Under the pieces are notes generated by a model. That model was not told where the DNA came from. It ran no database searches and saw only the letters and a list, made by a program, of their open reading frames with translations. A stretch of DNA of 64,000 nucleotides. It comes from Echinicola sp. 20G (lineage in GTDB: Bacteria; Bacteroidota; Bacteroidia; Cytophagales; Cyclobacteriaceae). Positions 27,221 to 36,637 of the stretch are shown here, piece after piece (position 1 is the first letter of the stretch; each line of letters begins with the position of its first letter). Location: contig NZ_AP024154.1 in the NCBI RefSeq assembly GCF_015533855.1, forward strand, positions 1,739,001 to 1,803,000, given 5' to 3'. A program made the position numbers and the translations under genes.

Positions 27221-27549
27221 TAATTCAATTCGTCCTTTATTAATAAAGGCGTAATTTAAGGTAATTCACAAAATAAGCCGAACAACTATAGATAATTTTA
27301 AAATTGATGTAAAGCTTATGTTAACATTATGAGTGAATTAAGGGTTTTTGGAAAAATATGTCAATATTTTATTTGTGAATATTGTCTTTTTTAATCTATT
27401 GATTTTGTATAAAGAATTATTTAAGGCATATTGTGCTTGAAAATCTGGAAGATAGGTATTTGGCGGTTCTTCTTAACAATTTGATAACACTATGCTCTTA
27501 ATATCTTATTTAACTTTGTGGCCAAATAAAAATCGCCTAAAACAAATCT
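27221..27549. other. 329-base divergent promoter region between two transporter genes
   Basis: This AT-rich region lies between the NptA-like and PiT-like genes. A good match to the Bacteroidota -7 element (TAACTTTG at 27511-27518) lies 31 bases before the PiT-like start. TTG at 27481 is farther upstream than usual for a -33 element. No clear Pho-box-like direct repeats were seen by eye. Confidence 0.45.
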
Positions 27550-28680
27550 ATGGCTAAGCTAAAAGATCAAAACATCAACCAGGACGCCCTTTCAAAAGCG
27601 GCCTATTCACTTTTTGATTTTACTAAGAAAGAGAAGTCATTTTTACTGGTATTGTGTGTGCTCGTATCAATTGCAGGCTTTATCACACAATATACCTATG
27701 CTGCAATGTGGTTTGGATTTACCCTGGCAGCTTACTCGGCTATTGGTAATGATAGTATCCAAACCATTGGTACTTTCATCGCTTCCAATCAACGGAAAAA
27801 GTGGTATTGGCTATGGCTCTTTATGGGAGGCATATTCTTGGCCACCGCTATTTATAGTTGGATCACCTATGGAGGAGATGTAAGTTATCAGCGCCTTTAT
27901 GTAAAAGGCTTGGACAAGGCTCCAGAAAAATTCGTGTTCCTTCAGTTGGCAGCACCGATTGTCTTGATGGTGATGACCAGGTTGAGAATGCCTGTTTCTA
28001 CAACCTTCTTGTTGTTGAATGTATTTACATATAAAGCAGGTACCATCGGTGGAGTGGTTCAGAAGAGTTTGATAGGTTATTTATTGGCTTTTGTGATTGC
28101 TATCGTTACTTGGTTTGTATTGGAAAAATTTGTGACCAGCTATCTTAAAGGCAAAGCCAAAAACTACTGGTATATCTTACAGTGGGTTACTTCTGGTACT
28201 TTATGGTCACTTTGGTTGATGCAGGATGCCGCAAATATTGCAGTGTTTTTGCCAAGGGCTTTGAATATCTATGAATTTATCGCTTATGCCGGATTTATTT
28301 TCTTTGGATTAGGCTTCTTATTTTACTTCAAAGGAGATAGGATTCAAGGTATTGTTAATGAGAAATCAAAAGTTACCGATGTTAGGGCTGCTACCATAGT
28401 AGACTTTGTATACTGTATCCTTTTGTTTTACTTTAAAATGTACAGCAATATGCCAATGAGTACCACTTGGGTGTTTATCGGTTTGCTTGGTGGAAGAGAG
28501 ATTGCAATTGCACTGGCAAAATCAAAGAAACTACAGAAAAGAAAAGCACGCTTGGTCAGAGCATATAGGATGGCTAGCAATGACGTGATGAAAGCGACCA
28601 TTGGTTTGGTTGTGTCACTGATCTTGGCACTTGTTATCAATGAAGGTGTCCGGAACGAAGTCTTTGACTTACTGTTTTAA
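27550..28680 (+). CDS. Divergent PiT-type (PHO4 family) phosphate transporter-like membrane protein
   Basis: This 376-residue protein with about nine or ten membrane segments has a plain inverted repeat of PiT landmarks. The first half has GNDSIQTIGTFIASN (Asp68), equivalent to the PiT GxxDxxNAxxT motif, and PVSTT (148-152). The second half has QDAAN (225-229) and PMSTT (302-306). The P-x-STT pairs and the DxxN positions are hallmarks of PHO4 proteins, though the normal GANDVANA blocks are heavily degraded. It may transport phosphate or a related oxyanion, or sense it. It is divergent from an NptA-type gene. Confidence 0.72.
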   Translation: MAKLKDQNINQDALSKAAYSLFDFTKKEKSFLLVLCVLVSIAGFITQYTYAAMWFGFTLAAYSAIGNDSIQTIGTFIASNQRKKWYWLWLFMGGIFLATAIYSWITYGGDVSYQRLYVKGLDKAPEKFVFLQLAAPIVLMVMTRLRMPVSTTFLLLNVFTYKAGTIGGVVQKSLIGYLLAFVIAIVTWFVLEKFVTSYLKGKAKNYWYILQWVTSGTLWSLWLMQDAANIAVFLPRALNIYEFIAYAGFIFFGLGFLFYFKGDRIQGIVNEKSKVTDVRAATIVDFVYCILLFYFKMYSNMPMSTTWVFIGLLGGREIAIALAKSKKLQKRKARLVRAYRMASNDVMKATIGLVVSLILALVINEGVRNEVFDLLF

Positions 28681-28690
28681 TAAAATATTG

Positions 28691-28716
28691 AAAGCGGCTT
28701 AGGCCGCTTTTTTTTT
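28691..28716 (+). terminator. Intrinsic terminator after PiT-like gene
   Basis: The 8-bp stem AAAGCGGC (28691-28698) with GCCGCTTT (28703-28710), a 4-base loop and a T9 run together form a textbook terminator. Confidence 0.9.
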
Positions 28717-28789
28717 GCCTCATTTTTAAATTATTGTGCTTTTGGTGGTGGCAGAGGTTTTGTCACTTTACAAATTTAACTTAACTTCA

Positions 28790-29251
28790 ATGGCCAAAAT
28801 AAGACCAATGGAATTATACTCGCCCGAATATTTTATGAATGAGGCCTTAAAGCAGGCCAATATTGCTTTTGAAGAAGAGGAAATTCCAGTGGGTGCAGTG
28901 ATGGTTTGTAGAAATAGGATCATTGCCAGGGCCTATAACCAAACCGAGAAACTGACAGATGTGACTGCTCATGCGGAGATTTTGGCGATTACTGCAGCAT
29001 CAAACTCCTTGGGGGCCAAATACCTCACAGAATGTGAACTTTATGTTACATTGGAGCCATGTGTGATGTGTGCAGGTGCAAGTTTTTGGGCTCAGCTTGG
29101 TGGCATCCATTTTGCTGCATCTGATCCTAGAAGAGGCTATGGGCGATTGAATGAAGGGATTTTACATCCCAAGACCAAAATCAGCAAAGGTTTGATGGAA
29201 AATGAATCCAAGTCACTGTTAGATGCTTTTTTTAAAAAATTGAGAAATTAG
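28790..29251 (+). CDS. tadA: tRNA-specific adenosine deaminase / nucleoside deaminase
   Basis: This zinc deaminase of the TadA group converts A34 to inosine in tRNA-Arg. The HAE motif (H61, E63 in TAHAEILAI) and PCVMC (C91, C94) provide zinc ligands and the proton shuttle; the IPVGAVMV substrate-loop region is also typical. The start at 28790 gives 153 residues, matching the family; another ATG at 28808 is possible, and the longer frame starts at GTG inside the upstream terminator area. The gene stands between the PiT-like gene and superoxide dismutase. Confidence 0.9.
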   Translation: MAKIRPMELYSPEYFMNEALKQANIAFEEEEIPVGAVMVCRNRIIARAYNQTEKLTDVTAHAEILAITAASNSLGAKYLTECELYVTLEPCVMCAGASFWAQLGGIHFAASDPRRGYGRLNEGILHPKTKISKGLMENESKSLLDAFFKKLRN

Positions 29252-29358
29252 CATTAAGGGCCTTTCGGAGAACCATTTTTAAATTAACTTGGTTTGATTG
29301 GTAAGTGATTTAATACAGAAATAATTATTTAATGTTTAACTATAAAATTTTATAAACA

Positions 29359-29964
29359 ATGGCTTTTGAGTTACCACAATTACCTTATGACGTAAATGCA
29401 TTGGAACCAAATATCGATGCAAAGACAATGGAAATCCACCACGGAAAACACCACAATGGTTATGTTACCAAATTGAACGCTGCTATTGAGGGTACTGATC
29501 TGGAAGGAAAAAGCCTAGAAGATTTGATGAAAGTGGCCGGTTCTAACGGAGCGGTAAGAAATAATGGCGGTGGACACTACAACCACTCTTTATTCTGGAC
29601 AATTTTGTCACCAAATGGTGGTGGCGCTCCATCTGGGGATTTAGCAGCAGCAATTGATGCCAAATTTGGCTCTTTTGATAAGCTTAAGGAAGAATTTGAC
29701 AATGCAGCAGCTACCCGCTTTGGTTCAGGCTGGGCATGGTTAAGTGTAGATGGAAGCGGTGAACTTTTCGTGTCCTCTACTCCTAATCAAGACAATCCAG
29801 TAATGGACATAGCTGAAGCTAAAGGTACTCCTATCCTTGGCTTGGATGTTTGGGAGCACGCATACTATTTGAACTACCAAAACAGAAGACCTGATTATAT
29901 TACTGCTTTCTGGAATGTAGTAAACTGGGAAGAAGTAGGTAAAAGATATGCAGCGGCTAAATAA
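29359..29964 (+). CDS. Superoxide dismutase (Fe/Mn family)
   Basis: This 201-residue cytosolic enzyme dismutates superoxide to oxygen and peroxide. Metal ligands are H27 ([13 protein letters not shown]), H76 ([10 protein letters not shown]) and the Asp and His of [19 protein letters not shown]. Length and motifs match the SodA/SodB family. Fe or Mn use cannot be fixed here. It has its own upstream AT-rich region and a downstream hairpin, so it is likely monocistronic. Confidence 0.96.
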   Translation: MAFELPQLPYDVNALEPNIDAKTMEIHHGKHHNGYVTKLNAAIEGTDLEGKSLEDLMKVAGSNGAVRNNGGGHYNHSLFWTILSPNGGGAPSGDLAAAIDAKFGSFDKLKEEFDNAAATRFGSGWAWLSVDGSGELFVSSTPNQDNPVMDIAEAKGTPILGLDVWEHAYYLNYQNRRPDYITAFWNVVNWEEVGKRYAAAK

Positions 29965-29990
29965 GCCCTCAAAGATTAAAATTAACTGAG

Positions 29991-30034
29991 AAAGTCCTCG
30001 GTTCACATTGGTGGATCGGGGATTTTTATTTTTT
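29991..30034 (+). terminator. Probable terminator after superoxide dismutase
   Basis: A 12-bp stem (29991-30002 with 30015-30026, three G-U pairs) is followed by a T-rich tract (TTTTTATTTTTT). Confidence 0.65.
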
Positions 30035-30193
30035 GAACTGTTCATAAACCGTACGATCGGACTGTTCGGTTTTGATACAGTTGTTTTTTGGTCTATTGCC
30101 TAAAAACAACTCCTGTTGAGTGTTTCGGCCTGTTTCTTTTCTTGGCACTAGTTTTTCAAGGTGGAGAGAAGGATTTGCAATTGAAACAGGCAC

Positions 30194-32623
30194 ATGAGAA
30201 CATCTTACCAATTATTCGTTATAATATTTTCTTTCCTTTTGATCTCCAGTCATGCCCTGGCTCAGGATAGCCATGAGCTTTATGGCAAAGTTCAGGATGC
30301 CAAAGGTGAAGTGCTTCCTTTTGCCAATGTGGCATTGGTAACAGCGGCAACAGGAGAAATGATCTCTGGCGCTGTTTCGGATGATCGAGGAAACTTTTCC
30401 ATCAAGACCGAAAAGTCTGGAATGGCAGTTTTGAATGTTTCCACTATTGGTTTTAAAACCTACACTTCTGAGCAAATCAACCTGGAAAGTGTTTCCAAAA
30501 AAAATATGGGAACCATCAACCTAGAGGAAGAAGCGACTTCACTTGATGAAGTGGAAGTGAGAAGTAGTCGTCCTGAAGTTACTATTCAAGCTGACAGAAC
30601 TGTGGTGAACATTGAAGGAACTGTAATGGCAGAGGGTAGTAATGCATTGGAAGTGATCGGAAGGTCTCCGGGAGTCTATGTAGACAGTGATGGTAATATA
30701 AACCTCAACGGACGTTCTGGGGTGATAGTATTGTTGGATGACAGGCAGACTTATATGAGTGCCAAAGAGCTCGCGGACTTTTTGAGGGCGATGCCGGCTG
30801 ATAATATCAAGAGCATAGAAGTGATCAGTAATCCTCCAGCCAAGTATGATGCGGAAGGAGCTGCTGGTGTGCTCAATATCAAGTTGAAGAAGAATGACTA
30901 TAATGGAATGAACGGAAGTGTCCAGGCAGGCAATTTTTATAATGGCAGAAATGCGCCCTTTGCAGGGGCTAGCCTGAACCTTAAGCGAGGTAAATGGACC
31001 ACCAATTCCAGTTTAAATTACAGTAGTTGGGTTCAGGATATTGACTTGGACATTATCCGTAGGTTCCAGCTGGAAGAAGGACAATCTGTATTCGACCAGA
31101 ATGCCTTGTTAAAATTAGGAGGTAAAAGCATATACTTCAATGGCGGAGCTGATTATAGGATTAGTGATAAACACTCCGTGGGTGTAAACCTCCAAGCTTC
31201 GGATTATAACGGAAGAAATGATGGGAATTCATTGACAGATATTTCCAATCCAGAAAATAGTGACCTAAATCACCTCAGGGCACTTAACGATGGGGACAAT
31301 GCCAATCAAAGAATTTTTGGAAATTTCCACTATGTGGGCAATTTGGACACTCTAGGAACCAAACTTTCTGCAGATATCGATTATACAGCCGTGGATGGAG
31401 GATCCACCAGTTTGCTCACCAATGATTATTGGCTGAACGAAGACTTTGACGGTGGGGCTACGGATAGGATCCTGACCGAAAACAAGATGAATTATACCAT
31501 CTTCACTGCCAAAACCGATTTTACAAAACCTTTGGGTGAAAAGGCGAAGCTTGAGTCAGGCCTTAAAGGAAGTTGGGTAGAATCGGACAATGTCTTGATG
31601 ATCTCCAGAAGTGTGGAAGAGGGGCCTTACGAACCAGATCCAAATAGCAATCACTTTATTTATAATGAAAATGTGTATGCTGCCTATGCTTCAGTAAATA
31701 CACCTCTTAGTGAAAAGTTTGAATTTCAAGCTGGCTTACGGTTGGAGTACTCTGATATCACGGGTAACTCTGTAACCCTGAATCAAATAAACAAACAGGA
31801 ATATTTAAATCTTTTCCCTACGGTATTCTTACAGCATAAAGTCTCTGAAAATTATCAGATCAACTATAATGTCAATAGAAGGATTACCCGGCCCAATTAC
31901 CGATTGTTAAATCCATTTGTGTTTTATGTGGATCCATTGACCACAGAACAGGGGAACCCAAATCTAAAACCTCAGTATGCTAACAATATTGAGATGAGCC
32001 ACGTGATCAAGGGTGCTTACCAGTTTACTCTGGGCTACTCAAAAACAACCAATGCCTTTGGTCAAGTGATGACACAAGATGAGGAGACGCGGAAGACAAC
32101 CTTGCAGGTCCAGAATTTTGATAAATCCGAGGATTTGAGTTTGAGGATGATGATACCTGTAGAGATAGCCGAGTGGTACAGCACAAGTAATATGATTAAC
32201 CTTTATTACAAAGCCTATCAGTCACAATTGGGAGATGAATTCTTGGATGTCAACCAGTTTTCTTACATGGCCAGAACCCAACATAATATCACTTTGCCAA
32301 AAGGATTTAAGGTAGAATTGGTAGGGATGTATTTAAGCCCTTTCCTAGAAGGACAGTTGGAAGCTAAAGGGTTTGGCTGGATTGATGCAGGTGTGACCAA
32401 GACTTTCAAAGATGACAAGTTTTCTTTGACCGTCAATGGCAATGATATTTTCCGTATGCGCACCTTTAGAGGAGGGGTATATTTTGGAGATATCAATACG
32501 GATATCCAACAATACAATAGCCAACAGGCCGTTAGATTGACATTAAGATGGAAATTTTCGAAAGGTGAAGATTTTAAGGTATCCAATAGAAGTGGAAGTA
32601 CTGAGGAAAGAAATCGCCTTTAA
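30194..32623 (+). CDS. TonB-dependent outer membrane receptor with CarboxypepD_reg domain
   Basis: This 809-residue outer membrane protein begins with a Sec signal peptide (ending near HALAQD) and a carboxypeptidase-regulatory-like beta-sandwich (about 27-115, HELYGKVQDAKGEVLPFANV). A plug region follows (about 120-230, with SRPEVTIQADRTVVNI and ANPP-type SNPPAKYDAEGAAGVLNIKLKK). The rest is a large beta-barrel of the PF14905 type, typical of Bacteroidota. The ligand is unknown. It has no SusD partner nearby, so it is not a classic glycan uptake pair. Confidence 0.92.
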   Translation: MRTSYQLFVIIFSFLLISSHALAQDSHELYGKVQDAKGEVLPFANVALVTAATGEMISGAVSDDRGNFSIKTEKSGMAVLNVSTIGFKTYTSEQINLESVSKKNMGTINLEEEATSLDEVEVRSSRPEVTIQADRTVVNIEGTVMAEGSNALEVIGRSPGVYVDSDGNINLNGRSGVIVLLDDRQTYMSAKELADFLRAMPADNIKSIEVISNPPAKYDAEGAAGVLNIKLKKNDYNGMNGSVQAGNFYNGRNAPFAGASLNLKRGKWTTNSSLNYSSWVQDIDLDIIRRFQLEEGQSVFDQNALLKLGGKSIYFNGGADYRISDKHSVGVNLQASDYNGRNDGNSLTDISNPENSDLNHLRALNDGDNANQRIFGNFHYVGNLDTLGTKLSADIDYTAVDGGSTSLLTNDYWLNEDFDGGATDRILTENKMNYTIFTAKTDFTKPLGEKAKLESGLKGSWVESDNVLMISRSVEEGPYEPDPNSNHFIYNENVYAAYASVNTPLSEKFEFQAGLRLEYSDITGNSVTLNQINKQEYLNLFPTVFLQHKVSENYQINYNVNRRITRPNYRLLNPFVFYVDPLTTEQGNPNLKPQYANNIEMSHVIKGAYQFTLGYSKTTNAFGQVMTQDEETRKTTLQVQNFDKSEDLSLRMMIPVEIAEWYSTSNMINLYYKAYQSQLGDEFLDVNQFSYMARTQHNITLPKGFKVELVGMYLSPFLEGQLEAKGFGWIDAGVTKTFKDDKFSLTVNGNDIFRMRTFRGGVYFGDINTDIQQYNSQQAVRLTLRWKFSKGEDFKVSNRSGSTEERNRL

Positions 32624-32794
32624 CTCGAATTATGCAATAGGATTTGTAATGAGGGTTGAAAGTGCAAGAAAATCAGACTGTTTGGAGACTAAGGCATAGC
32701 ACCGCTATGGTGAAGTCGAAAACAGTAGCTGAGCGACTGATTTTAAAGCAGTTTCAGACCGTAATAGATTCTCTATTGCTTATTTCGGGTTTAA
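32624..32794. repeat. Large imperfect palindromic intergenic element (MITE/REP-like)
   Basis: About 170 bases form an extended dyad directly after the TonB receptor stop. The outer arms GAATTATGCAATAG (32628-32641 region) and the complement of CTATTGCTTATTTC (32773-32786) match at 12 of 14 positions. Inner arms pair AAAATCAG (32669-32676) with CTGATTTT (32737-32744) and ACTGTTT with AAACAGT, and the apex is CATAGC-ACC-GCTATG (32695-32709). There is no coding capacity. It looks like a mobile or structured repeat; no second copy is present in this window. Confidence 0.65.
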
Positions 32795-32824
32795 TTAAGA
32801 CATATTTTATTTTGGTTTAACAAC

Positions 32825-32857
32825 AAAAAAGTAGCCTCTCTTGGAGGCTATTTTTTT
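32825..32857. terminator. Bidirectional terminator between TonB receptor and BF3164-like gene
   Basis: The stem TAGCCTC (32832-32838) with GAGGCTA (32844-32850) is flanked by A6 on the left and T7 on the right, so it can work for both converging transcripts. Confidence 0.85.
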
Positions 32858-32923
32858 ATTATCAATAATATGTTTTATACTTATCAAGCAATTTTTTCTA
32901 CCCATGTTTGTTAAGTTTTAGGC

Positions 32924-34048
32924 CTATTGCTTCTCTATGGCCATTCGGTAGATACGAATAAAGTCTTCCTCTACCTCTTGACTAATTTTCTTTACGGCCC
33001 ATATTTCGTCATTCCGGGTGGTGAACTCTCTAAGGTTGATGTCAAATGTATTGTCAAGTATAGTCATCATTTTTCCTTCATGGTCCATAATGTAAAAATG
33101 TTCAGAAGATTTGGGGCGAACACCATCAGTTTCTTTGTCAGGGTTATAGCCTGACACAAAGCCAATAATTAGGTATTTTGAGGTGGCCTTGAGGTTTTGC
33201 GTGTGTCCTGAAGCACCTGGTCCCTTGATGGCCAAAGGATCAGCTTTGGCCGGCTCCTCGCCTTCACTTTGGAAAAAAGGGGAGTATTGGAGCGGAACGC
33301 GGGACAGTAAACTATAAGGTGGTTGAGACTGGTAAATGTTTAAGTGAGGATCCACACCAACCGCAATGAAAATTTTATTGTCGAAGTAAGTGTGAGTGGG
33401 CATCATCTCAGTGACATCATAGGCCATTCCGTTTTTGAACAAACTCTCATTTTCTAATCCAAAGACACGTTTATAGGTAGCTTCTTTAGTATCAAACCAA
33501 GCCAATAATTGAAATTCATCATAGAATTCTGGATCAATAATACTGTACTGACCTCGCGCGCGGACGGCTTTCCCCAAATACTTACCATCGATGAGAGCAA
33601 ACTCTTCGGCAAGCATAGGTCGTGCAGAAAATGAAGGAGGTTCTTCGTTGGTGAATTTTTTATGATCGAGGAGTTCTCCATTGAAGTCAAACCAAGAAAA
33701 TCCCTGCATGCCTATAATTTGTACCTGTCCTTCTTTGAAAAACTTGGCTGGGCCATATTGGTAGTTTATGCCGCCTTTGCTGTCTTTTTGCTTCCCAAAT
33801 TGATGGAGGATGTCACCTTTCATATTTGTGATGAGAAACAATCTTTGCTGTTGGTCATACAGCAAAAGTCTGCTGTTTTTGGTGTCCACATCCTGTAGCA
33901 TCAGTTTGCCCAAATAGGAGATATCGATGGAGTCTTTCACTACGAGTGAAACAGTTTCGACTTTGGTATTGGACTCAGATGAATTTTGGCCACAGGAAAA
34001 GAGAAAAAAGGCCGAAAGCGAAAAAAGGAGGAGTGTTGTTTTAAACAT
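32924..34048 (-). CDS. BF3164-like lipoprotein, six-bladed beta-propeller type
   Basis: This 374-residue predicted lipoprotein has a signal with lipobox FLFSC (Cys19). The body has repeated beta-rich blocks with TolB/6-blade propeller character and family-type stretches such as LMLQDVDTKNSRLLLYD, GMQGFSWFDFNGELL and YIIGFVSGYNP. The BF3164 family is common in Bacteroidota, without a defined function. A 24-bp perfect inverted repeat ends one base before its start codon, which may control its translation or transcription. Confidence 0.8.
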   Translation of the reverse strand: MFKTTLLLFSLSAFFLFSCGQNSSESNTKVETVSLVVKDSIDISYLGKLMLQDVDTKNSRLLLYDQQQRLFLITNMKGDILHQFGKQKDSKGGINYQYGPAKFFKEGQVQIIGMQGFSWFDFNGELLDHKKFTNEEPPSFSARPMLAEEFALIDGKYLGKAVRARGQYSIIDPEFYDEFQLLAWFDTKEATYKRVFGLENESLFKNGMAYDVTEMMPTHTYFDNKIFIAVGVDPHLNIYQSQPPYSLLSRVPLQYSPFFQSEGEEPAKADPLAIKGPGASGHTQNLKATSKYLIIGFVSGYNPDKETDGVRPKSSEHFYIMDHEGKMMTILDNTFDINLREFTTRNDEIWAVKKISQEVEEDFIRIYRMAIEKQ

Positions 34049-34049
34049 T

Positions 34050-34102
34050 GGTTTGTTTTTGAGGAACTATAAATATAGTTTATAGTTCCTCAAAAACAAA
34101 CC
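34050..34102. promoter_or_regulatory. 24-bp perfect inverted repeat abutting a start codon
   Basis: 34050-34073 is the exact inverted complement of 34079-34102, with a 5-base loop (TATAG). On the minus strand it lies between the MaoC gene and the BF3164-like gene and stops one base before the latter's ATG, so any ribosome site would be inside the hairpin. No T-run follows on the minus strand; TTTTT follows only on the plus strand. Confidence 0.6.
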
Positions 34103-34122
34103 TTTTTAGTACTGTGCCAGAA

Positions 34123-34587
34123 TTACTTGAAATGATACAAGAAAACCAATTTACCTGTAAAGGCCGGTTTCCTTTGGTCTTTGATTTCCAGCTTTATTTC
34201 CATTTCTGTCTTTACTGTGCCTCTCAAATTGGTGATATTGGCCAGTTTGGCATGGAGCCTTACTTCACTGTCCACTACTACAGGCTGTGCGAAACGCAAT
34301 GACTCAATGCCATAGTTTACCAGCATTTTCAGGTTGTTAACCTGAACAATTTGTTCCCAAAGAAAAGGTACTAGAGAAAGGGTAAGGTATCCATGGGCGA
34401 TAGTGTTGCCAAAGGCGCCATCAGCCTTGGCTTTTTCAGGATTGGTGTGGATCCATTGGTGATCCAAGGTAGCATCAGCAAATTTGTTGATTTGCTCTTG
34501 GGTGATGGTATGGTATTCAGAAATTCCTAAATCTTTACCGATATATTCTTCGAATTCCTCAAAACTGTTAATAATTAACTGACTCAT
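34123..34587 (-). CDS. MaoC family (R)-specific enoyl-CoA hydratase-like protein
   Basis: This 154-residue hot-dog fold protein has the hydratase motif: the catalytic Asp and His in FADATLDHQWIHTNPEKA, followed by IAHGYLTLSL. The N-terminal GKDLGISEYHTITQEQI also matches MaoC-like dehydratases of this type. It should hydrate trans-2-enoyl-CoA or a related acyl-CoA in the cytosol. It is upstream of the lipoprotein gene on the same strand, but a long hairpin separates them. Confidence 0.9.
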   Translation of the reverse strand: MSQLIINSFEEFEEYIGKDLGISEYHTITQEQINKFADATLDHQWIHTNPEKAKADGAFGNTIAHGYLTLSLVPFLWEQIVQVNNLKMLVNYGIESLRFAQPVVVDSEVRLHAKLANITNLRGTVKTEMEIKLEIKDQRKPAFTGKLVFLYHFK

Positions 34588-34786
34588 GAAGTATGGTTAT
34601 GATAAATTAAAAAGCGAATATACACAAAAGGCCGTACATTATTAAACCTGCTGGTTTTAAGCTTTTTGCTTACATCAAGCGTGATTTCGTCAACGTTTTT
34701 TGGTAATACTTATTGTTTTACAGAAATTATTTACTTGATTTAGGTTTCTATTTGTTTTTAATTTTAATAATTCCACACATTTTAAA

Positions 34787-36637
34787 ATGAAACTCCTTTT
34801 TAAGTGGGCACTCTTGGGGTCCCTATTTTCACTGTTTTTTTATAAAAGTGAAGTACTTGCCCAAACTGATAAAAAGCTGGTGCTTTTTAATTCCAGGGTT
34901 GTCAAGACACTTGATGTTGAGTTGACTCCTGATTTCGAAGTACTGGAGACCGTGAAGAAAAAAGTCACTGTGCTTAACAAAGATGGGTTGGAAGATGGGC
35001 TGATTACCATTTTTTATAATGATCTGATTTCGATTGAAGATTTTAGTGGAGTGATTACGGATAAGGAATCAGGAAAAACAATCGAAAAACTGAAATTGAA
35101 AGACCTGAACGACGTCTCTCTCATTTCTGATTATTCCGTTTTTGAAGATAGCAGGTTAAAATATTTTGAATTACATGCAGGTAAATTTCCCCTAGAGATT
35201 GAATTTGAGTATACCACTAAAAAGAGGGGGAACATGTCATTCCCTACTTGGAGGCCTGAAGGAAATAAAAAACAGTTGGTTGAAAAGGCTGAACTTAATT
35301 TAATTTATCCTGAAAACATGGAGGTCAGGTATCTGGTAAAGAATATCGACCATGAAGCCCAAGAGACAAAAGCCGAGGGAAAGGTTCAAATGCATTGGGA
35401 GCTCGAGAATCTTATCGAACTTTCAGATGATAAACCAGATGAGGATAGTATCGCCATGGTAAAAATTGCTCCAAAGGATTTTACTATGGAAGGCTATTCG
35501 TCCAATATGGAGACTTGGGGAGGTTTTGGTAATTGGATCTATCAGCTTAATCAAGGCAAGGATGACTTGTCGCCAGAGGCGAAAGCGAAAGTCGCTGAAC
35601 TTACAGAAGGGCTTAAGTCGGAGCTGGAAAAGATTCAAATATTGTATAAATACATGCAGGATAATTATCGCTATGTAAGTATCCAGTTGGGGATCGGAGG
35701 CTTTATGCCCATGTATGCCACGGAAGTATTTGAGGCCAAGTATGGCGACTGTAAAGCTTTAAGTATGTTTATGAATGCCATGCTTAAAGAGGCTGGAATC
35801 AATGCGAATTATGTTTTGGTAAATGCTGGAAGTGATGAAAAGGACATTGATGTGGATTTTCCGTCAAACCAGTTCAACCATGCCATATTGCAAGTTCCGA
35901 TGGAGCAGGATACGGTTTGGCTGGAGTGCACCTCCAGTACTTTGCCTGCAGGTTTTTTAGGGGATTTTACGATGGACAGACATGTGCTGGTCATTACTGA
36001 AGAGGGAGGAAAGCTCGTCAAAACTCCAGCTTATCAGTCTGATGATTATAACCAGATCAAGAATAATTCAAAGATTGAGCTGCTTGGCCAAGGAATGGCC
36101 AGGATCAAGCAAACCAAAGAAATGACAGGTTTTGCAGCACAGACCTATTTGGCAGTGCAGCATCATTTAAATGAAAAGGAAGTTGAAAAGCATATCTATT
36201 ATGATTTGGATTTTAGTGGCGCTCATATTGAGAAATTTGATCTCAATGTAGATAATCAGCAAATCGTACCGAAGGCCATCCTGAATCATGAAACTTTTTT
36301 ACAGCAGTTTTATCAAAGCACCAGCAAGAGGCTAATTATCAAACCAAGTTACCAGACGATCAAGGCAGATGATATTTTGAATTTTAATATGCATTGGGAG
36401 GAGAATATTGAGATTGCGAGCCCTGAGGAAATGGAGCTGGAAAGTGGAGAAGTAGACTTGGACCTTGTTGAGGATTATTTTGATTATAAAAAGCACCAAG
36501 TTCTTGAGAATAATTTATTAAAAATTGCTAGAGTCGTAAAGTTTCATTTCCCTGAAGATGTGAATGAAGAGACTATCACTAAGACACTCAAGCAAATAGA
36601 AAAGCTAGATGATCAACCGATATTTTTAAAGAAATGA
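34787..36637 (+). CDS. DUF3857 and transglutaminase-like domain protein, active-type
   Basis: This 616-residue exported protein has a signal peptide (ending near VLAQTD). An N-terminal DUF3857 beta region (about 30-225) is followed by a transglutaminase-like domain (about 255-400). The papain-like triad appears intact: C322 in YGDCKALS, H365 in FNHAILQV and an acidic residue shortly after (VWLECTS). A C-terminal beta region follows. It overlaps the next DUF3857 gene by four bases (ATGA), so they are coupled and may work together in the envelope. The substrate is unknown. Confidence 0.88.
   Translation: MKLLFKWALLGSLFSLFFYKSEVLAQTDKKLVLFNSRVVKTLDVELTPDFEVLETVKKKVTVLNKDGLEDGLITIFYNDLISIEDFSGVITDKESGKTIEKLKLKDLNDVSLISDYSVFEDSRLKYFELHAGKFPLEIEFEYTTKKRGNMSFPTWRPEGNKKQLVEKAELNLIYPENMEVRYLVKNIDHEAQETKAEGKVQMHWELENLIELSDDKPDEDSIAMVKIAPKDFTMEGYSSNMETWGGFGNWIYQLNQGKDDLSPEAKAKVAELTEGLKSELEKIQILYKYMQDNYRYVSIQLGIGGFMPMYATEVFEAKYGDCKALSMFMNAMLKEAGINANYVLVNAGSDEKDIDVDFPSNQFNHAILQVPMEQDTVWLECTSSTLPAGFLGDFTMDRHVLVITEEGGKLVKTPAYQSDDYNQIKNNSKIELLGQGMARIKQTKEMTGFAAQTYLAVQHHLNEKEVEKHIYYDLDFSGAHIEKFDLNVDNQQIVPKAILNHETFLQQFYQSTSKRLIIKPSYQTIKADDILNFNMHWEENIEIASPEEMELESGEVDLDLVEDYFDYKKHQVLENNLLKIARVVKFHFPEDVNEETITKTLKQIEKLDDQPIFLKK

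Noticed and set aside
29965..30193. Possible riboswitch or small RNA before the TonB receptor
   Set aside because: Only one terminator-like hairpin is visible; no conserved riboswitch core was recognised.
30088..30270. 60-residue plus-strand frame before the TonB receptor
   Set aside because: It overlaps the receptor's signal peptide in another frame and has no independent support.
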